DNA from: Nocardioides marmorisolisilvae
GTDB taxonomy: Bacteria > Actinomycetota > Actinomycetes > Propionibacteriales > Nocardioidaceae
NCBI RefSeq assembly: GCF_003725775.1
Contig: NZ_RJSG01000002.1
Location: 1-64,000, forward strand
Direction of reading: 5' to 3'
DNA length: 64,000 nucleotides
A program made the translations under genes and the position numbers. Within the stretch, counting starts at the first letter, position 1; each line of letters starts with the position of its first letter. The notes below the pieces were generated by a model that was not told the DNA's origin, made no database searches, and saw only the letters and a program-made list of their open reading frames with translations. Shown here piece by piece: positions 9,547 through 17,175 of this stretch.

Positions 9547-11634
9547 GTGAGCTCCGAACGTCTCCTGACCGACCGCTTGCTGGAGGGCCTGGACCCTGAG
9601 CAGCGCCAGGTGGCTGAGGCGCTGCGAGGGCCGGTGCGGGTCCTGGCCGGTGCGGGCACGGGCAAGACCCGGGCGATCACCCACCGGATCGCGTACGGCG
9701 TGGCCACGGGCGTCTACAACCCCGCTGAGGTCCTCGCGGTCACCTTCACGACACGGGCGGCGGGGGAGATGCGCACCCGGTTGCGTGGCCTCGGCGCTCC
9801 CGGGGTCCAGGCCCGGACGTTCCACTCCGCAGCCCTGCGCCAGGTGCGCTACTTCTGGCCGCGGGTGTACGGCGGGGAGCCACCGGAGCTGACCGCGTCC
9901 AAGATCCCGGTCGTCGCCGGAGCGGCCCGCCGCAACCGGGTCGAGACCGACCAGGCCCGGCTGCGCGACCTGGCCAGCGAGATCGAGTGGGCCAAGGTCA
10001 GCAACGTCCGGCCCGACGACTACGAGGCGATCGCGCCGCAGCATGGCCGTGAGGTCAACGGCCTGGACGCCGCGACGGTCGGCCACGTCTTCTCCACTTA
10101 CGAGGAGCTCAAGCGCGAGCAGGGCCGGATGGACATGGAGGACGTCCTGCTCATCGGCGCCGCCCTGCTGGCCGAGGACGAGCGGGTGGCCGCCCAGGTG
10201 CGCAGCCAGTACAAGTGGTTCGTCGTCGACGAGTTCCAGGACGTCAGCCCGATCCAGTCCGCGCTGCTGGACCTGTGGCTCGGCGGGCGTGACGAGCTGT
10301 GCGTGGTCGGCGACCCGGCACAGACGATCTACTCGTTCGCGGGTGCCCGCTCGTCGTACCTGACCGACTTCGCCAAGAAGTACCCGGGCACCACGAACGT
10401 CGAGCTGGTCCGCAACTACCGCTCGACCCCTCAGGTGATCGCCGCCGCCAACGGTCTGCTTCACGGCACCAGCACCGGCGCCGTCGAGCTGCGCGCCCAG
10501 CAGCCGAGCGGCGCCGACCTCGCCTGGCGTGAGGCCGCCGACGAGGTCGCTGAGGCCGACGCCGTGGCCACCGAGATCCTCCGCCTCCAGGCCGCCGGGA
10601 CCCCGCTGCGGGAGATGGCGGTGCTGTTCCGGATCAACGCCCAGTCCGAGACCTTCGAGGAGGCGCTGACCGCCCGCTCGATCCCGTACGTCGTCCGGGG
10701 GGCCGCCCGCTTCTTCGAGCGTCCCGAGGTCCGCCAGGCGCTGGCGCTGCTGCGCGCCAGCCTGCGCGCCGGTGAGGCGGCCCGCGAAGGCCTGCTCGAC
10801 CAGGTCCGCGGTGTTCTGGCCGGCATGGGCTGGACGCCGGAGGCGCCGACGGCCCGCGGGCAGGCCCGCGACCGGTGGGAGTCGCTGATGGCGCTGGTCT
10901 CCCAGGCCGAGGAGTACGCGGCCGCCGAGCTGGCCCCGACCCTGGAGGGCCTCGTCGCCGAGCTCGACCGGCGCGCCAACGAGCAGCACGCTCCGGTCGC
11001 CGAGGGCGTCACGCTGGCCACCCTGCACACCGCCAAGGGCCTGGAGTGGGACGCGGTCTTCCTGGCCGGCATGCAGGAGGGCTCGATGCCGATCACCTAC
11101 GCCGACACCCCGGCAGCCGTGGAGGAGGAGCGCCGGCTGCTCTACGTCGGCATCACCCGCGCCCGCAAGAACCTGATGATCTCCTGGTCGCTGGCCCGGA
11201 ACCCCGGTGGCCAGGCCCGCCGCAAGCCGTCCCGCTTCCTGGCCTCGCTGCGCCCGGCCTCGATCATGGACCGGGCTGATTCACCGACGGCCGCGAAGTC
11301 GCGCCGCCGCGGCAAGGCGGCTACCTGCAAGCTCTGCCAGAAGCCGCTGGCCAGCGCGCGCGAGCGCAACCGGGGCTTCTGCGCCGACTGCCCGATCCCG
11401 TACGACGAGGAGCTGTTCGAGACCCTCAAGACGTGGCGTCGGGGGCGGGCCGAGGCCGAGGAGGTGCCCGCGTTCGTGGTCTTCTCCGACGCGACCCTGG
11501 AGGCGATCGCCGAGGTGAAGCCGTCGAACCGGGCCGGAATGCTGCGGATCAACGGAATCGGCCCGTCCAAGCTCGAGAAGTACGGTGACGATCTTCTGGC
11601 CGTTCTCGCAGGAAAAAATCCTGTCCATAAATAG
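9547..11634 (+). CDS. uvrD2: ATP-dependent DNA helicase UvrD2
   Basis: This is a 695-residue superfamily 1A helicase. Walker A is GAGTGKTR near residue 36, motif II is VVDEFQDV near residue 226, motif III/IV are GDPAQTIYSFAGA and NYRSTPQV, and motifs V/VI are TLHTAKGLEWDAVF and EERRLLYVGITRA. A tetracysteine motif (CKLCQ ... CADC) and an HRDC domain at the C-terminus (RINGIGPSKLEKYG) follow, the arrangement of mycobacterial UvrD2. It unwinds DNA 3'-5' in repair or replication. The start is GTG 9547 behind an AGAGGTG ribosome-binding site. It ends immediately before the whiB7 promoter region. Confidence 0.93.
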   Translation: MSSERLLTDRLLEGLDPEQRQVAEALRGPVRVLAGAGTGKTRAITHRIAYGVATGVYNPAEVLAVTFTTRAAGEMRTRLRGLGAPGVQARTFHSAALRQVRYFWPRVYGGEPPELTASKIPVVAGAARRNRVETDQARLRDLASEIEWAKVSNVRPDDYEAIAPQHGREVNGLDAATVGHVFSTYEELKREQGRMDMEDVLLIGAALLAEDERVAAQVRSQYKWFVVDEFQDVSPIQSALLDLWLGGRDELCVVGDPAQTIYSFAGARSSYLTDFAKKYPGTTNVELVRNYRSTPQVIAAANGLLHGTSTGAVELRAQQPSGADLAWREAADEVAEADAVATEILRLQAAGTPLREMAVLFRINAQSETFEEALTARSIPYVVRGAARFFERPEVRQALALLRASLRAGEAAREGLLDQVRGVLAGMGWTPEAPTARGQARDRWESLMALVSQAEEYAAAELAPTLEGLVAELDRRANEQHAPVAEGVTLATLHTAKGLEWDAVFLAGMQEGSMPITYADTPAAVEEERRLLYVGITRARKNLMISWSLARNPGGQARRKPSRFLASLRPASIMDRADSPTAAKSRRRGKAATCKLCQKPLASARERNRGFCADCPIPYDEELFETLKTWRRGRAEAEEVPAFVVFSDATLEAIAEVKPSNRAGMLRINGIGPSKLEKYGDDLLAVLAGKNPVHK

Positions 11635-11635
11635 T

Positions 11636-11665
11636 TTGCGCGCTGTGTTATCCCCGGCGTACCTT
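11636..11665 (+). promoter_or_regulatory. Putative whiB7 promoter
   Basis: TTGCGC at 11636 and TACCTT at 11660 are separated by 18 bp. AT-rich DNA (CATAAATAG) lies directly upstream of the -35, as expected for promoters that WhiB7 itself activates. The inverted repeat GTTTGCG/CGCAAAC (11634-11640 and 11673-11679) brackets the element. The start point is inferred. Confidence 0.45.
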
Positions 11666-11739
11666 GTGCAAACGCAAACAACGCGCACACACGGCTCTGA
11701 CAACGCCGGCGCCCGAAACCTAGAGGAGGTGCACGACCA

Positions 11740-11943
11740 ATGAACGCAACGACTTGCCAGTCCTGGCGCAACACCGTGATCCGGTCTACGTCCATCGTGC
11801 CCGCTCACGGTTTTGGCATGGGTGACGTGCGCCCGATGGCCTCCGGCTTCTACGCCGGCACGGCCACGCTCAAGCGTCACGCAGATGCCGTCCAGGCCAC
11901 CCCGGTTAAGGGACACCTGCCTTGGAGTCCACCAGTCACATGA
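11740..11943 (+). CDS. whiB7 leader upstream ORF
   Basis: An ORF of 67 codons starts at ATG 11740, 9 bp after a strong AGGAGGT ribosome-binding site (11724-11730), and ends 27 bp before the attenuator hairpin. The peptide (MNATTCQSWRNTV...) resembles no protein I know. Its position in the leader, its strong initiation signal and its stop just upstream of a terminator fit a regulatory uORF that senses translation, as in mycobacterial whiB7 and streptomycete wblC leaders. The 436-bp gap from uvrD2 to whiB7 contains only this uORF and its regulatory signals. Confidence 0.6.
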   Translation: MNATTCQSWRNTVIRSTSIVPAHGFGMGDVRPMASGFYAGTATLKRHADAVQATPVKGHLPWSPPVT

Positions 11944-11969
11944 GTCCACGCTCATCGACCGGCACCTCC

Positions 11970-12015
11970 AAGGCCGCGGAATCCCAAACCAAGGGATCCG
12001 CGGCCTTCGTGTTTC
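11970..12015 (+). terminator. whiB7 leader attenuator
   Basis: AAGGCCGCGGAATCCC pairs with GGGATCCGCGGCCTT with a single bulged A around a 6-7 nt loop, and is followed by CGTGTTTCTC. It lies between the uORF stop and the whiB7 start, so it should block transcription unless read through. Confidence 0.8.
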
Positions 12016-12070
12016 TCACAGAGATTTTCAGCTTCACAACCGCGATCGATAGAGATGAAGGAGGTGACAC

Positions 12071-12346
12071 ATGAGCATCAGCGTTCTGGACCCGAAAGGT
12101 GTCGACGAGGAACTGCTTCCGTGCCGGGTGAACGACTCGGACCTGTTCTTCGCCGAATCGCCCACCGACGTCGAGCTGGCCAAGGCCCTGTGCCTTGACT
12201 GCCCCGTTCGCGCCGAGTGCCTCGCAGGAGCACTCGAGCGGCGTGAGCCCTGGGGCGTCTGGGGTGGGGAACTGTTCCTCCAAGGAGTGGTGATCCCCCG
12301 CAAGCGCCCCCGAGGACGCCCGCGCAAGAACGAGGTCGCAGCCTGA
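12071..12346 (+). CDS. whiB7: WhiB7 iron-sulfur transcription factor
   Basis: The 91-residue Wbl protein carries four cysteines for a [4Fe-4S] cluster: LPCRV, then CLDCPVRAEC. The WGVWGGE turn that contacts the principal sigma factor follows, and a C-terminal AT-hook (RKRPRGRPRK) marks WhiB7 specifically. WhiB7 activates intrinsic antibiotic-resistance and amino-acid stress genes. The ATG follows a near-perfect AAGGAGGTGA ribosome-binding site. Regulation is probably by the attenuated leader upstream. Placement beside uvrD2 and the ABC1 kinase supports the assignment. Confidence 0.95.
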   Translation: MSISVLDPKGVDEELLPCRVNDSDLFFAESPTDVELAKALCLDCPVRAECLAGALERREPWGVWGGELFLQGVVIPRKRPRGRPRKNEVAA

Positions 12347-12437
12347 ACGGCTGCGTCAGCACCTGACGCCGAGAGCACCAACTAACGGGGACACAGAGAA
12401 GACCACCATGAACCAAACTTTTGAACGGAGCACCATC

Positions 12438-12605
12438 ATGAGCAACCTCTTTGCAGAGGAGCTGGCGCGAGAGCATATGAGCTCGCGCCTCCAGCAGGCG
12501 CAGAGTGCGCGTCGCGGGCAGCAGCTCGCGGCCGCTAGGCGCCTCTCCCGCAAGGCTGAGCGCGCCGCTGCACAGGCGCGTCTGGCCTTGGCCCGCGTGA
12601 TCTGA
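12438..12605 (+). CDS. Small basic helical protein
   Basis: The start chosen is ATG 12438, 8 bp after GGAG; ATG 12408 is in frame but has a weaker ribosome-binding site. The 55-residue product is rich in Ala, Arg and Gln, entirely helical by eye (SRLQQAQSARRGQQLAAARRL...), and lacks cysteines or membrane segments. No family recognised. It follows whiB7 by 91 bp and is followed by a repeat and a terminator, so it may belong to the whiB7 transcript. Confidence 0.55.
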   Translation: MSNLFAEELAREHMSSRLQQAQSARRGQQLAAARRLSRKAERAAAQARLALARVI

Positions 12606-12609
12606 GCAC

Positions 12610-12646
12610 CCTTCGAGACGGTTGCAGAACAACCTCCTCAGGGACC
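12610..12646. repeat. Intergenic palindromic repeat, copy 1
   Basis: A CCTTCGAGRCGGTTG...CAACCTCCTCAGG element with arms GGTTG/CAACC around a short loop. A closely similar copy is at 13310-13346. It lies 4 bp after a stop codon. Confidence 0.7.
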
Positions 12647-12683
12647 GAAGTACCTGACTTCTCGTTCGATCGCGGGAAACAGC

Positions 12684-12726
12684 AAGGCCGGGTCGACAGC
12701 GACAAGCTCGCTGTCGGCCCGGCCTT
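12684..12726 (+). terminator. Intrinsic-type terminator hairpin
   Basis: AAGGCCGGGTCGACAGCGA pairs with TCGCTGTCGGCCCGGCCTT with one G-T pair around a short CAAGC-type loop. It closes the whiB7/small-protein transcript and ends in CCTTCGT. Confidence 0.8.
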
Positions 12727-12765
12727 CGTCATGTCCGGACACCTCGATCCGGCTACCGTGGGCCC

Positions 12766-12927
12766 ATGCTCGCCTGCTCGTTCTGCGGCGCGGTCTCCGA
12801 GTCCGACCCGCCGCCGCTGACCTGGACCTCGGCCGTCGAGCGCGGCCGTCCCCAGTGGTTCTGCGAGACCTGCTCGCGCGAGCACCTGCGCGCGATGGAG
12901 TCCAAGCTCGACAGCGAGTGGTGGTGA
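12766..12927 (+). CDS. Small zinc-ribbon protein
   Basis: A 53-residue protein with two CxxC knuckles: CSFC at residues 4-7 and CETC about 29 residues later, separated by a polar segment with three tryptophans in the whole chain. This is the pattern of a single structural zinc ribbon. No family name recognised. Its TGA overlaps the GTG of the lipoprotein gene, which supports both being real and coupled. Confidence 0.65.
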   Translation: MLACSFCGAVSESDPPPLTWTSAVERGRPQWFCETCSREHLRAMESKLDSEWW

Positions 12928-13295
12928 GCCGCGCCGTCCTGGTCGCGCTGCTCCTGCTCGCGACGGGCTGCGGCTCCGCCAAGCCCCACCAGAAGGCCGA
13001 TCCCGGCGGCCACGTGACGCTCGAGGCGATCTGCCCGGGCGCCCACCAGGTCTACGACGGGTTGGTCGCCTCCAACCCGGCCTCCCAGACCGCCTACGTC
13101 GACCACCTCGCCTCGCTGCGCAAGGTCGGCGATTCCCAGGCGCGGGACGCCCTCGACCCGGTGATCTCGGCTGCGAAGACCCTGGCCGCAGCCGGTCGCG
13201 GACCGAAGTTCGACGGCGCCCAGGACGGCGTCTACCAGTCGATCGTCGGCCTGGACAAAGCCTGCCGCGCGGCGGGCTCCTACATCCTGCACTGA
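12924..13295 (+). CDS. Small lipoprotein
   Basis: GTG 12924 overlaps the upstream TGA (GTGA) and is the last of three consecutive in-frame GTG codons. The 123-residue product has a short signal peptide ending in a lipobox (LLLATGC), so it should be lipid-modified and cell-surface anchored. The mature domain is about 105 residues with two cysteines (EAICPG and KACRAAG) that could form a disulfide. No family recognised. It is translationally coupled to the zinc-ribbon gene. Confidence 0.7.
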   Translation: MSRAVLVALLLLATGCGSAKPHQKADPGGHVTLEAICPGAHQVYDGLVASNPASQTAYVDHLASLRKVGDSQARDALDPVISAAKTLAAAGRGPKFDGAQDGVYQSIVGLDKACRAAGSYILH

Positions 13296-13309
13296 CCCCT
13301 AGTCAGCGT

Positions 13310-13346
13310 CCTTCGAGGCGGTTGCTGCGCAACCTCCTCAGGAACC
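13310..13346. repeat. Intergenic palindromic repeat, copy 2
   Basis: A near copy of the element at 12610, with arms GGTTG/CAACC and loop CTGCG. The repeat runs into the 3' end of the ABC1 kinase gene and contributes its last codons and TGA. Confidence 0.7.
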
Positions 13347-14663
13347 GAACCCGGGCAGCGTCTCGAGCAGGATCTGGCGCAGCGGCACGGTCGCGCCCAG
13401 CTGGCTGAGCACGCCGCCGGCGCCGACCCAGGTGCGGTGGATCAGCAGGTAGGACGGCGGCAGGTTCAGCCGCAGCATGGTCGCGTAGGCGTCGCCCTTG
13501 GGGTCGTTGAGCCGGCGGAACTGCTCCTGGATCCAGGCCCGGGAGAACGTGAACTCCTCGACCCGGCCCGGCTCGACCAGGGGCGCGAGGTAGGAGCGCA
13601 GCTTGTCGGCGTCCATCCGGATGCCCTCGCGGATGAAGCCCTCGGCCCGGAACTGGGTCACCAGGGCGTCGTAGTCGTCCTCGCACGCCAGCCGCAGCGA
13701 GTGGCCCAGCGACGGCGGCAGCGTCCGCTCCGGCAGCCGTGCGACGGCGCCGTAGTCGAGCACGCCCAGCTTCCCCGGGGAGCCGTCCTTCGTCGGCAGC
13801 AGTCGGAAGTTGCCCGGGTGCGGGTCGGCGTGCAGGAGCCCGGTCCGCGCCGGTGCTCCGAACAGGAACCGCGCGAACAGCTCGCCGTAGTGGTTGCGCT
13901 CGTCGGGCGTGCCCTCGCGGATCACCTGGGCGAGCGAGGCGGGGCTTTCCATCCAGGAGGTCACCAGCACCTTCTCGTTGCCGGCGAGCACGCGCGGGAC
14001 CACGATGTGCGGGTCGCCGTCGTAGGCCGCGGCGAACACCGACTGGGCCTCGGCCTCAAGCCGGTAGTCCAGCTCCTCCTCGGTGCGCGCCTGGAGCTCG
14101 GCGATCAGCGGCTTCACGTCCACGCCCGGGAAGATCGGGCCGAGCGTCTTGGCCACGCGCGCCAGCTGGCGCAGATCGCTGCGCAGTGCGTCCCCGGCAC
14201 CGGGGTACTGCACCTTCACCGCGACGTCCTCGCCGTCCCAGCGGGCGCGGTGCACCTGGCCGATCGAGGCGGCGGCCGCCGGCTCGGCATCGAGGTCGGT
14301 CAGGCGGCCCGCCTCGGCGCCCAGCTCGTCCTTGAGGATCTGCCGCACGGTGATCGTCGGCATCGGGGGAGCGGAGTCCTGGAGCTTGGTCAGCTGGTCG
14401 CGGTAGGGGGCGGCCACGTTCTCGGGCAGCGCCGACTCGAAGATCGAGAGCGCCTGGCCGAGCTTCATCGCGCCGCCCTTGAGCTCACCGAGCGTGCGGA
14501 AGAGCTGCTCGGCGGTGCGCGCCTGGAGCTCGGTCATCACGGCCTCGGCCGGCTTGCCGCCCATCCGCTTGCCCAGCCCGATCGCGCTGCGCCCGGCGTA
14601 CCCGAGCGGGAGCGCGGCCAGACGCGCCGTCCGGGCCACAGCCTTCCGAGGGAGCTCGCTCAT
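13338..14663 (-). CDS. ABC1/UbiB-family atypical kinase (MABP-1-like)
   Basis: The 441-residue protein has the UbiB/ABC1 kinase motifs in order: KxGQ-type segment KLGQALS, ASIGQVHRARW, the ATP-binding VAVKVQYPG, EELDYRLEAEAQ, catalytic LLHADPHPGN and the metal-binding LGVLDYGAV. Members act on lipids or quinones or as atypical ATPases. As I recall, the M. tuberculosis homologue Rv3197 also lies next to whiB7 and has been linked to macrolide resistance. The start at ATG 14663 overlaps the stop of the upstream cyclodehydratase-like gene (ATGA), so the two are coupled. Confidence 0.88.
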   Translation of the reverse strand: MSELPRKAVARTARLAALPLGYAGRSAIGLGKRMGGKPAEAVMTELQARTAEQLFRTLGELKGGAMKLGQALSIFESALPENVAAPYRDQLTKLQDSAPPMPTITVRQILKDELGAEAGRLTDLDAEPAAAASIGQVHRARWDGEDVAVKVQYPGAGDALRSDLRQLARVAKTLGPIFPGVDVKPLIAELQARTEEELDYRLEAEAQSVFAAAYDGDPHIVVPRVLAGNEKVLVTSWMESPASLAQVIREGTPDERNHYGELFARFLFGAPARTGLLHADPHPGNFRLLPTKDGSPGKLGVLDYGAVARLPERTLPPSLGHSLRLACEDDYDALVTQFRAEGFIREGIRMDADKLRSYLAPLVEPGRVEEFTFSRAWIQEQFRRLNDPKGDAYATMLRLNLPPSYLLIHRTWVGAGGVLSQLGATVPLRQILLETLPGFGS

Positions 14664-15550
14664 GCACCCATTGTGCTGGATCGATCGTGAGCGCCCGGCA
14701 GTTCCCCGGAACGAGCCCACCCGCAGCCGCACGCCGGGTGCGGCATCCACGCCCGCGGCGCGAGGTCGACCTCGTCCGGTCCGAGCCGGACCGTGGCCGA
14801 CCAGGTGCTGATCGGGTCGCCCTCGGCGTACCGGACGAGGTCGCGGACCGCCCACCCCAGCGCCATCGCCGCGACGGCAGCGTCGACGGGCTCAGGCAGG
14901 TCCCGGGGTCTGAGCAGTCGTGCGGCCCTGCTGACCAGCAGCGGGTGCAGCGGGTCCTCCTCAGCGTGGTGGTGGTCGACGCAGCGCAGGCAGGCGGTCC
15001 GTCCCGGATCGACGAAGGGACCGAGCAGGATCTCGCCCTCGACGGCGCGCAGCAGCAGGTGCGGCCGGCGCTCGCGCAGGAGCACGTCCAAGGAGGCCCG
15101 GTCGGGTTCGCCGGCACAGAGCAGCAGCGTGACCGAGCGCTCGGGACGGTCTGCGGTGCCCAGGCCGGTGGCACGCAGCAGCGGGCGGGGGTCGAGGGCG
15201 AGGTCTCCGGCCACCGTGATCGCGGTGCCACGACGGGCCGCCAGCCGCGAGGGCGCCGTGTGCGGGTGGCGCAGGCTGAGCGCGGCGGTCTCGGCCGCGG
15301 GGATCCCGGGCTGGACGAGGCTGCCGCCGTCCCGCAGCGCAGGCTGCAAACGCGGCAGGAGCCGACGCGCGCTGTCGTTGAGCGCCTCCCCGCGGGCGAG
15401 CGCGGTCAGGGTGCGGCGGGTCTGGGTGGAGTCCGTGACCAGCAGCCGGTGCCGGGGCGTCAGCCCGATCTGGAGCTCGCCGTCGGGCCGGGCGAGGACG
15501 ACGAGACCGGGGGCGATCACGGGGCGGGGCTCAGGCAGGCGCTCGTTCAT
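14660..15550 (-). CDS. TOMM cyclodehydratase-like / ThiF-related protein
   Basis: The 296-residue protein resembles the docking and ThiF-like part of TOMM (thiazole/oxazole) cyclodehydratase partners: a segment VVLARPDGELQIG near the N-terminus, then LLGPFVDPGRTACLRCVDHHH, the proline-glycine plus CLRC signature of that family. No YcaO catalytic domain or obvious precursor peptide is present nearby. Homologues occur as standalone genes next to whiB7 in mycobacteria (Rv3196 as I recall). ATG 15550 is preferred to the longer frame. It probably has a partner-recognition role with the coupled ABC1 kinase; this is inference. Confidence 0.6.
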   Translation of the reverse strand: MNERLPEPRPVIAPGLVVLARPDGELQIGLTPRHRLLVTDSTQTRRTLTALARGEALNDSARRLLPRLQPALRDGGSLVQPGIPAAETAALSLRHPHTAPSRLAARRGTAITVAGDLALDPRPLLRATGLGTADRPERSVTLLLCAGEPDRASLDVLLRERRPHLLLRAVEGEILLGPFVDPGRTACLRCVDHHHAEEDPLHPLLVSRAARLLRPRDLPEPVDAAVAAMALGWAVRDLVRYAEGDPISTWSATVRLGPDEVDLAPRAWMPHPACGCGWARSGELPGAHDRSSTMGA

Positions 15551-15645
15551 GGCGCCGGATGCTAGGAGCGGAGCCCGACGTTGCCGTTCGAGCGCTCCAC
15601 AGACCTGCGCTCGGGAGGCGCTCAGAGGCTCCTGAGAACGCAAAA

Positions 15646-15682
15646 CGGCGGGGCGCCCACCCGGAGGTGGGGCTCCCGCCGC
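15646..15682 (-). terminator. Terminator of the DUF5679 gene
   Basis: GGCGGGGCGCCCACC pairs imperfectly with GGTGGGGCTCCCGCC around CGGA. On the minus strand it is followed by CGTTTTG. Confidence 0.6.
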
Positions 15683-15720
15683 CTTTGCAAGCTTGGGTGT
15701 TTGTCGGACTGAGCGGATGC

Positions 15721-15879
15721 TCAGGCGCGACCGAGGATGCGGTTCAGCTTGGTGCCGCAGACCGGGCAGGTGGCCTTGGCCATCTTGGTGCCCTTGTCGT
15801 TGACCTCGATGTGACCCTCGGCCTCACGCTTTTCCTTGCACTTCACGCAGTAAAACTCGCCGCTCCAGCTCTCCGCCAT
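15721..15879 (-). CDS. DUF5679 zinc-ribbon protein
   Basis: A 52-residue protein starting MAESWSGEFYCVKCK, with two CxxC pairs (CVKC and CPVC) that form a small zinc ribbon, and a conserved C-terminal GTKLNRILG. This matches DUF5679, a small actinobacterial family of unknown function. ATG 15879 is preceded by GGAGG. It is expressed alone and followed by a terminator. Confidence 0.8.
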   Translation of the reverse strand: MAESWSGEFYCVKCKEKREAEGHIEVNDKGTKMAKATCPVCGTKLNRILGRA

Positions 15880-16107
15880 GACGGCCTCCTTGATCCCTGT
15901 TGCTGTGGTCGTCGCGGCGAGAATCTTGGGGAAGACCCGCCGGGGTCCGTTCAGGACCAATTCGACCCTAGACCACGCGCACGCGTAAACCACGCACCGG
16001 GTGCGCTTACGTGAGCGTGTCCTGAGCGTGTCGCGTGTCCGAAATGTCCGTGTGAGAAAGGTCCCGTGGCCCGCTCGGAGGACACCGGCGGCGATAGCCT
16101 CCGGAGC

Positions 16108-16914
16108 ATGTCGTCCTCGAGTGAGTCCCTGATCGATCTGCGCCTGGAGCGTCCGAGTCCCGGAGTGGCCCGTCTCGTGCTCGACAACCCCGCCCAGCGC
16201 AACGCCATGTCGGACGGCATGACGGAGTCCTGGACGCGTGCGATCGACGAGCTCGCGGCTGATCCCGACGTACGGGTCGTGGTCGTCACGGGCGAGGGCA
16301 GCGCCTTCTGCTCGGGCGGCAATCCCGCGTGGATCGCGGGGGAGCCGGACGCCGAGGTCGACTACCTGCGCACCCGGATGATCGCGTTCTACCGAGCCTG
16401 GCTCTCGATCCGGAAGCTCGAGGTGCCGACCATCGCCGCGATCAACGGCCACGCCGTGGGCGCCGGTCTCTGCATGGCCCTGGCCTGCGACATCCGGTAC
16501 GCCGCGCAGGGCGCCAAGATGTCGGTGCCGTTCGTACGCCTCGGGATGCACCCGGGGATGGCGGCCACCTACCTGCTCCCGAACGCCGTGGGCGACGCGG
16601 CTGCGCGCGAGCTGTTGCTCACCGGTCGCGCCGTCGAGGGCGAGGAGGCGCTGCGCATCGGCCTGGTCAGCCAGGTCTTCGCGCAGGAGTCGTTCGACGC
16701 CGAGGTGCAGGCCATCGCCGAGCAGATCGCTGGCACGGCCCCGATCCCGAGCCGCTACACGAAGGTCGCACTGCGCGACGGCGGCCACCGCGACTTCGAG
16801 AGCGCCGTGCAGTGGGAGGCGCTGGCCCAGCCGATCACCCTGGCCACCGCGGACCTGCAGGAGGGCGTCAGCGCCGCCCGGGAGAAGCGGACGCCGAACT
16901 TCCGGGGCGTGTAA
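16108..16914 (+). CDS. Enoyl-CoA hydratase/isomerase family protein
   Basis: The 268-residue crotonase-fold protein has the oxyanion-hole segments AFCSGGN and INGHAVGAGLCMALACDI. The usual catalytic Glu positions of enoyl-CoA hydratase are occupied by H-P-G-M (LGMHPGMAATYLL) and A/V, so activity may differ from a classical hydratase. The role is likely in fatty-acid or amino-acid catabolism. ATG 16108 was chosen as the start because of the family-like N-terminus; a GATAGCCT -10-like element lies just upstream. A long hairpin follows the stop. Confidence 0.85.
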   Translation: MSSSSESLIDLRLERPSPGVARLVLDNPAQRNAMSDGMTESWTRAIDELAADPDVRVVVVTGEGSAFCSGGNPAWIAGEPDAEVDYLRTRMIAFYRAWLSIRKLEVPTIAAINGHAVGAGLCMALACDIRYAAQGAKMSVPFVRLGMHPGMAATYLLPNAVGDAAARELLLTGRAVEGEEALRIGLVSQVFAQESFDAEVQAIAEQIAGTAPIPSRYTKVALRDGGHRDFESAVQWEALAQPITLATADLQEGVSAAREKRTPNFRGV

Positions 16915-16990
16915 AAGGCCCTCGGCCAGCTTCTTCGAGTGTTTGCCTTCCCCTTGCGAACACTCTCCGAAAGATGACCGAGGGCCCTTT
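16915..16990 (+). terminator. Long terminator hairpin
   Basis: AAGGCCCTCGG pairs with CCGAGGGCCCTT across about 76 bp, and the loop contains a second stem (TTCGAGTGTT / AACACTCTCCGAA). It directly follows the stop codon and ends in CCTTTCT. Confidence 0.75.
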
Positions 16991-17058
16991 CTGGGCGTCA
17001 CGCTAGGGGCGCGCTCCGAGCGCGGTCAATGCAGCAATCGGACAGATTCTCCACGGCC

Positions 17059-17111
17059 TGTGGATAACCCTGTGGAAACTGTGTGGACATCCCCCGATGT
17101 GCTGTGGATCA
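17059..17111. repeat. Cluster of DnaA-box-like nonamers
   Basis: TGTGGATAA at 17059 is a perfect DnaA box (TTATCCACA on the other strand). TGTGGAAAC (17071), TGTGGACAT (17082) and TGTGGATCA (17103) follow in the same orientation. The cluster lies in a 261-bp gap that otherwise holds a terminator and the promoter region of the PHP gene. Confidence 0.5.
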
Positions 17112-17175
17112 CGTTCTAGTTCCGACCTTTGCGCTCAGAACCGGGCTTGGGGCCGGTGGTGCCAGAATCGCGCTC

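Noticed and set aside
17059-17111. Chromosome origin
   Set aside because: Only four boxes, one exact, and no dnaA, dnaN, gyrB or parAB gene in the window.
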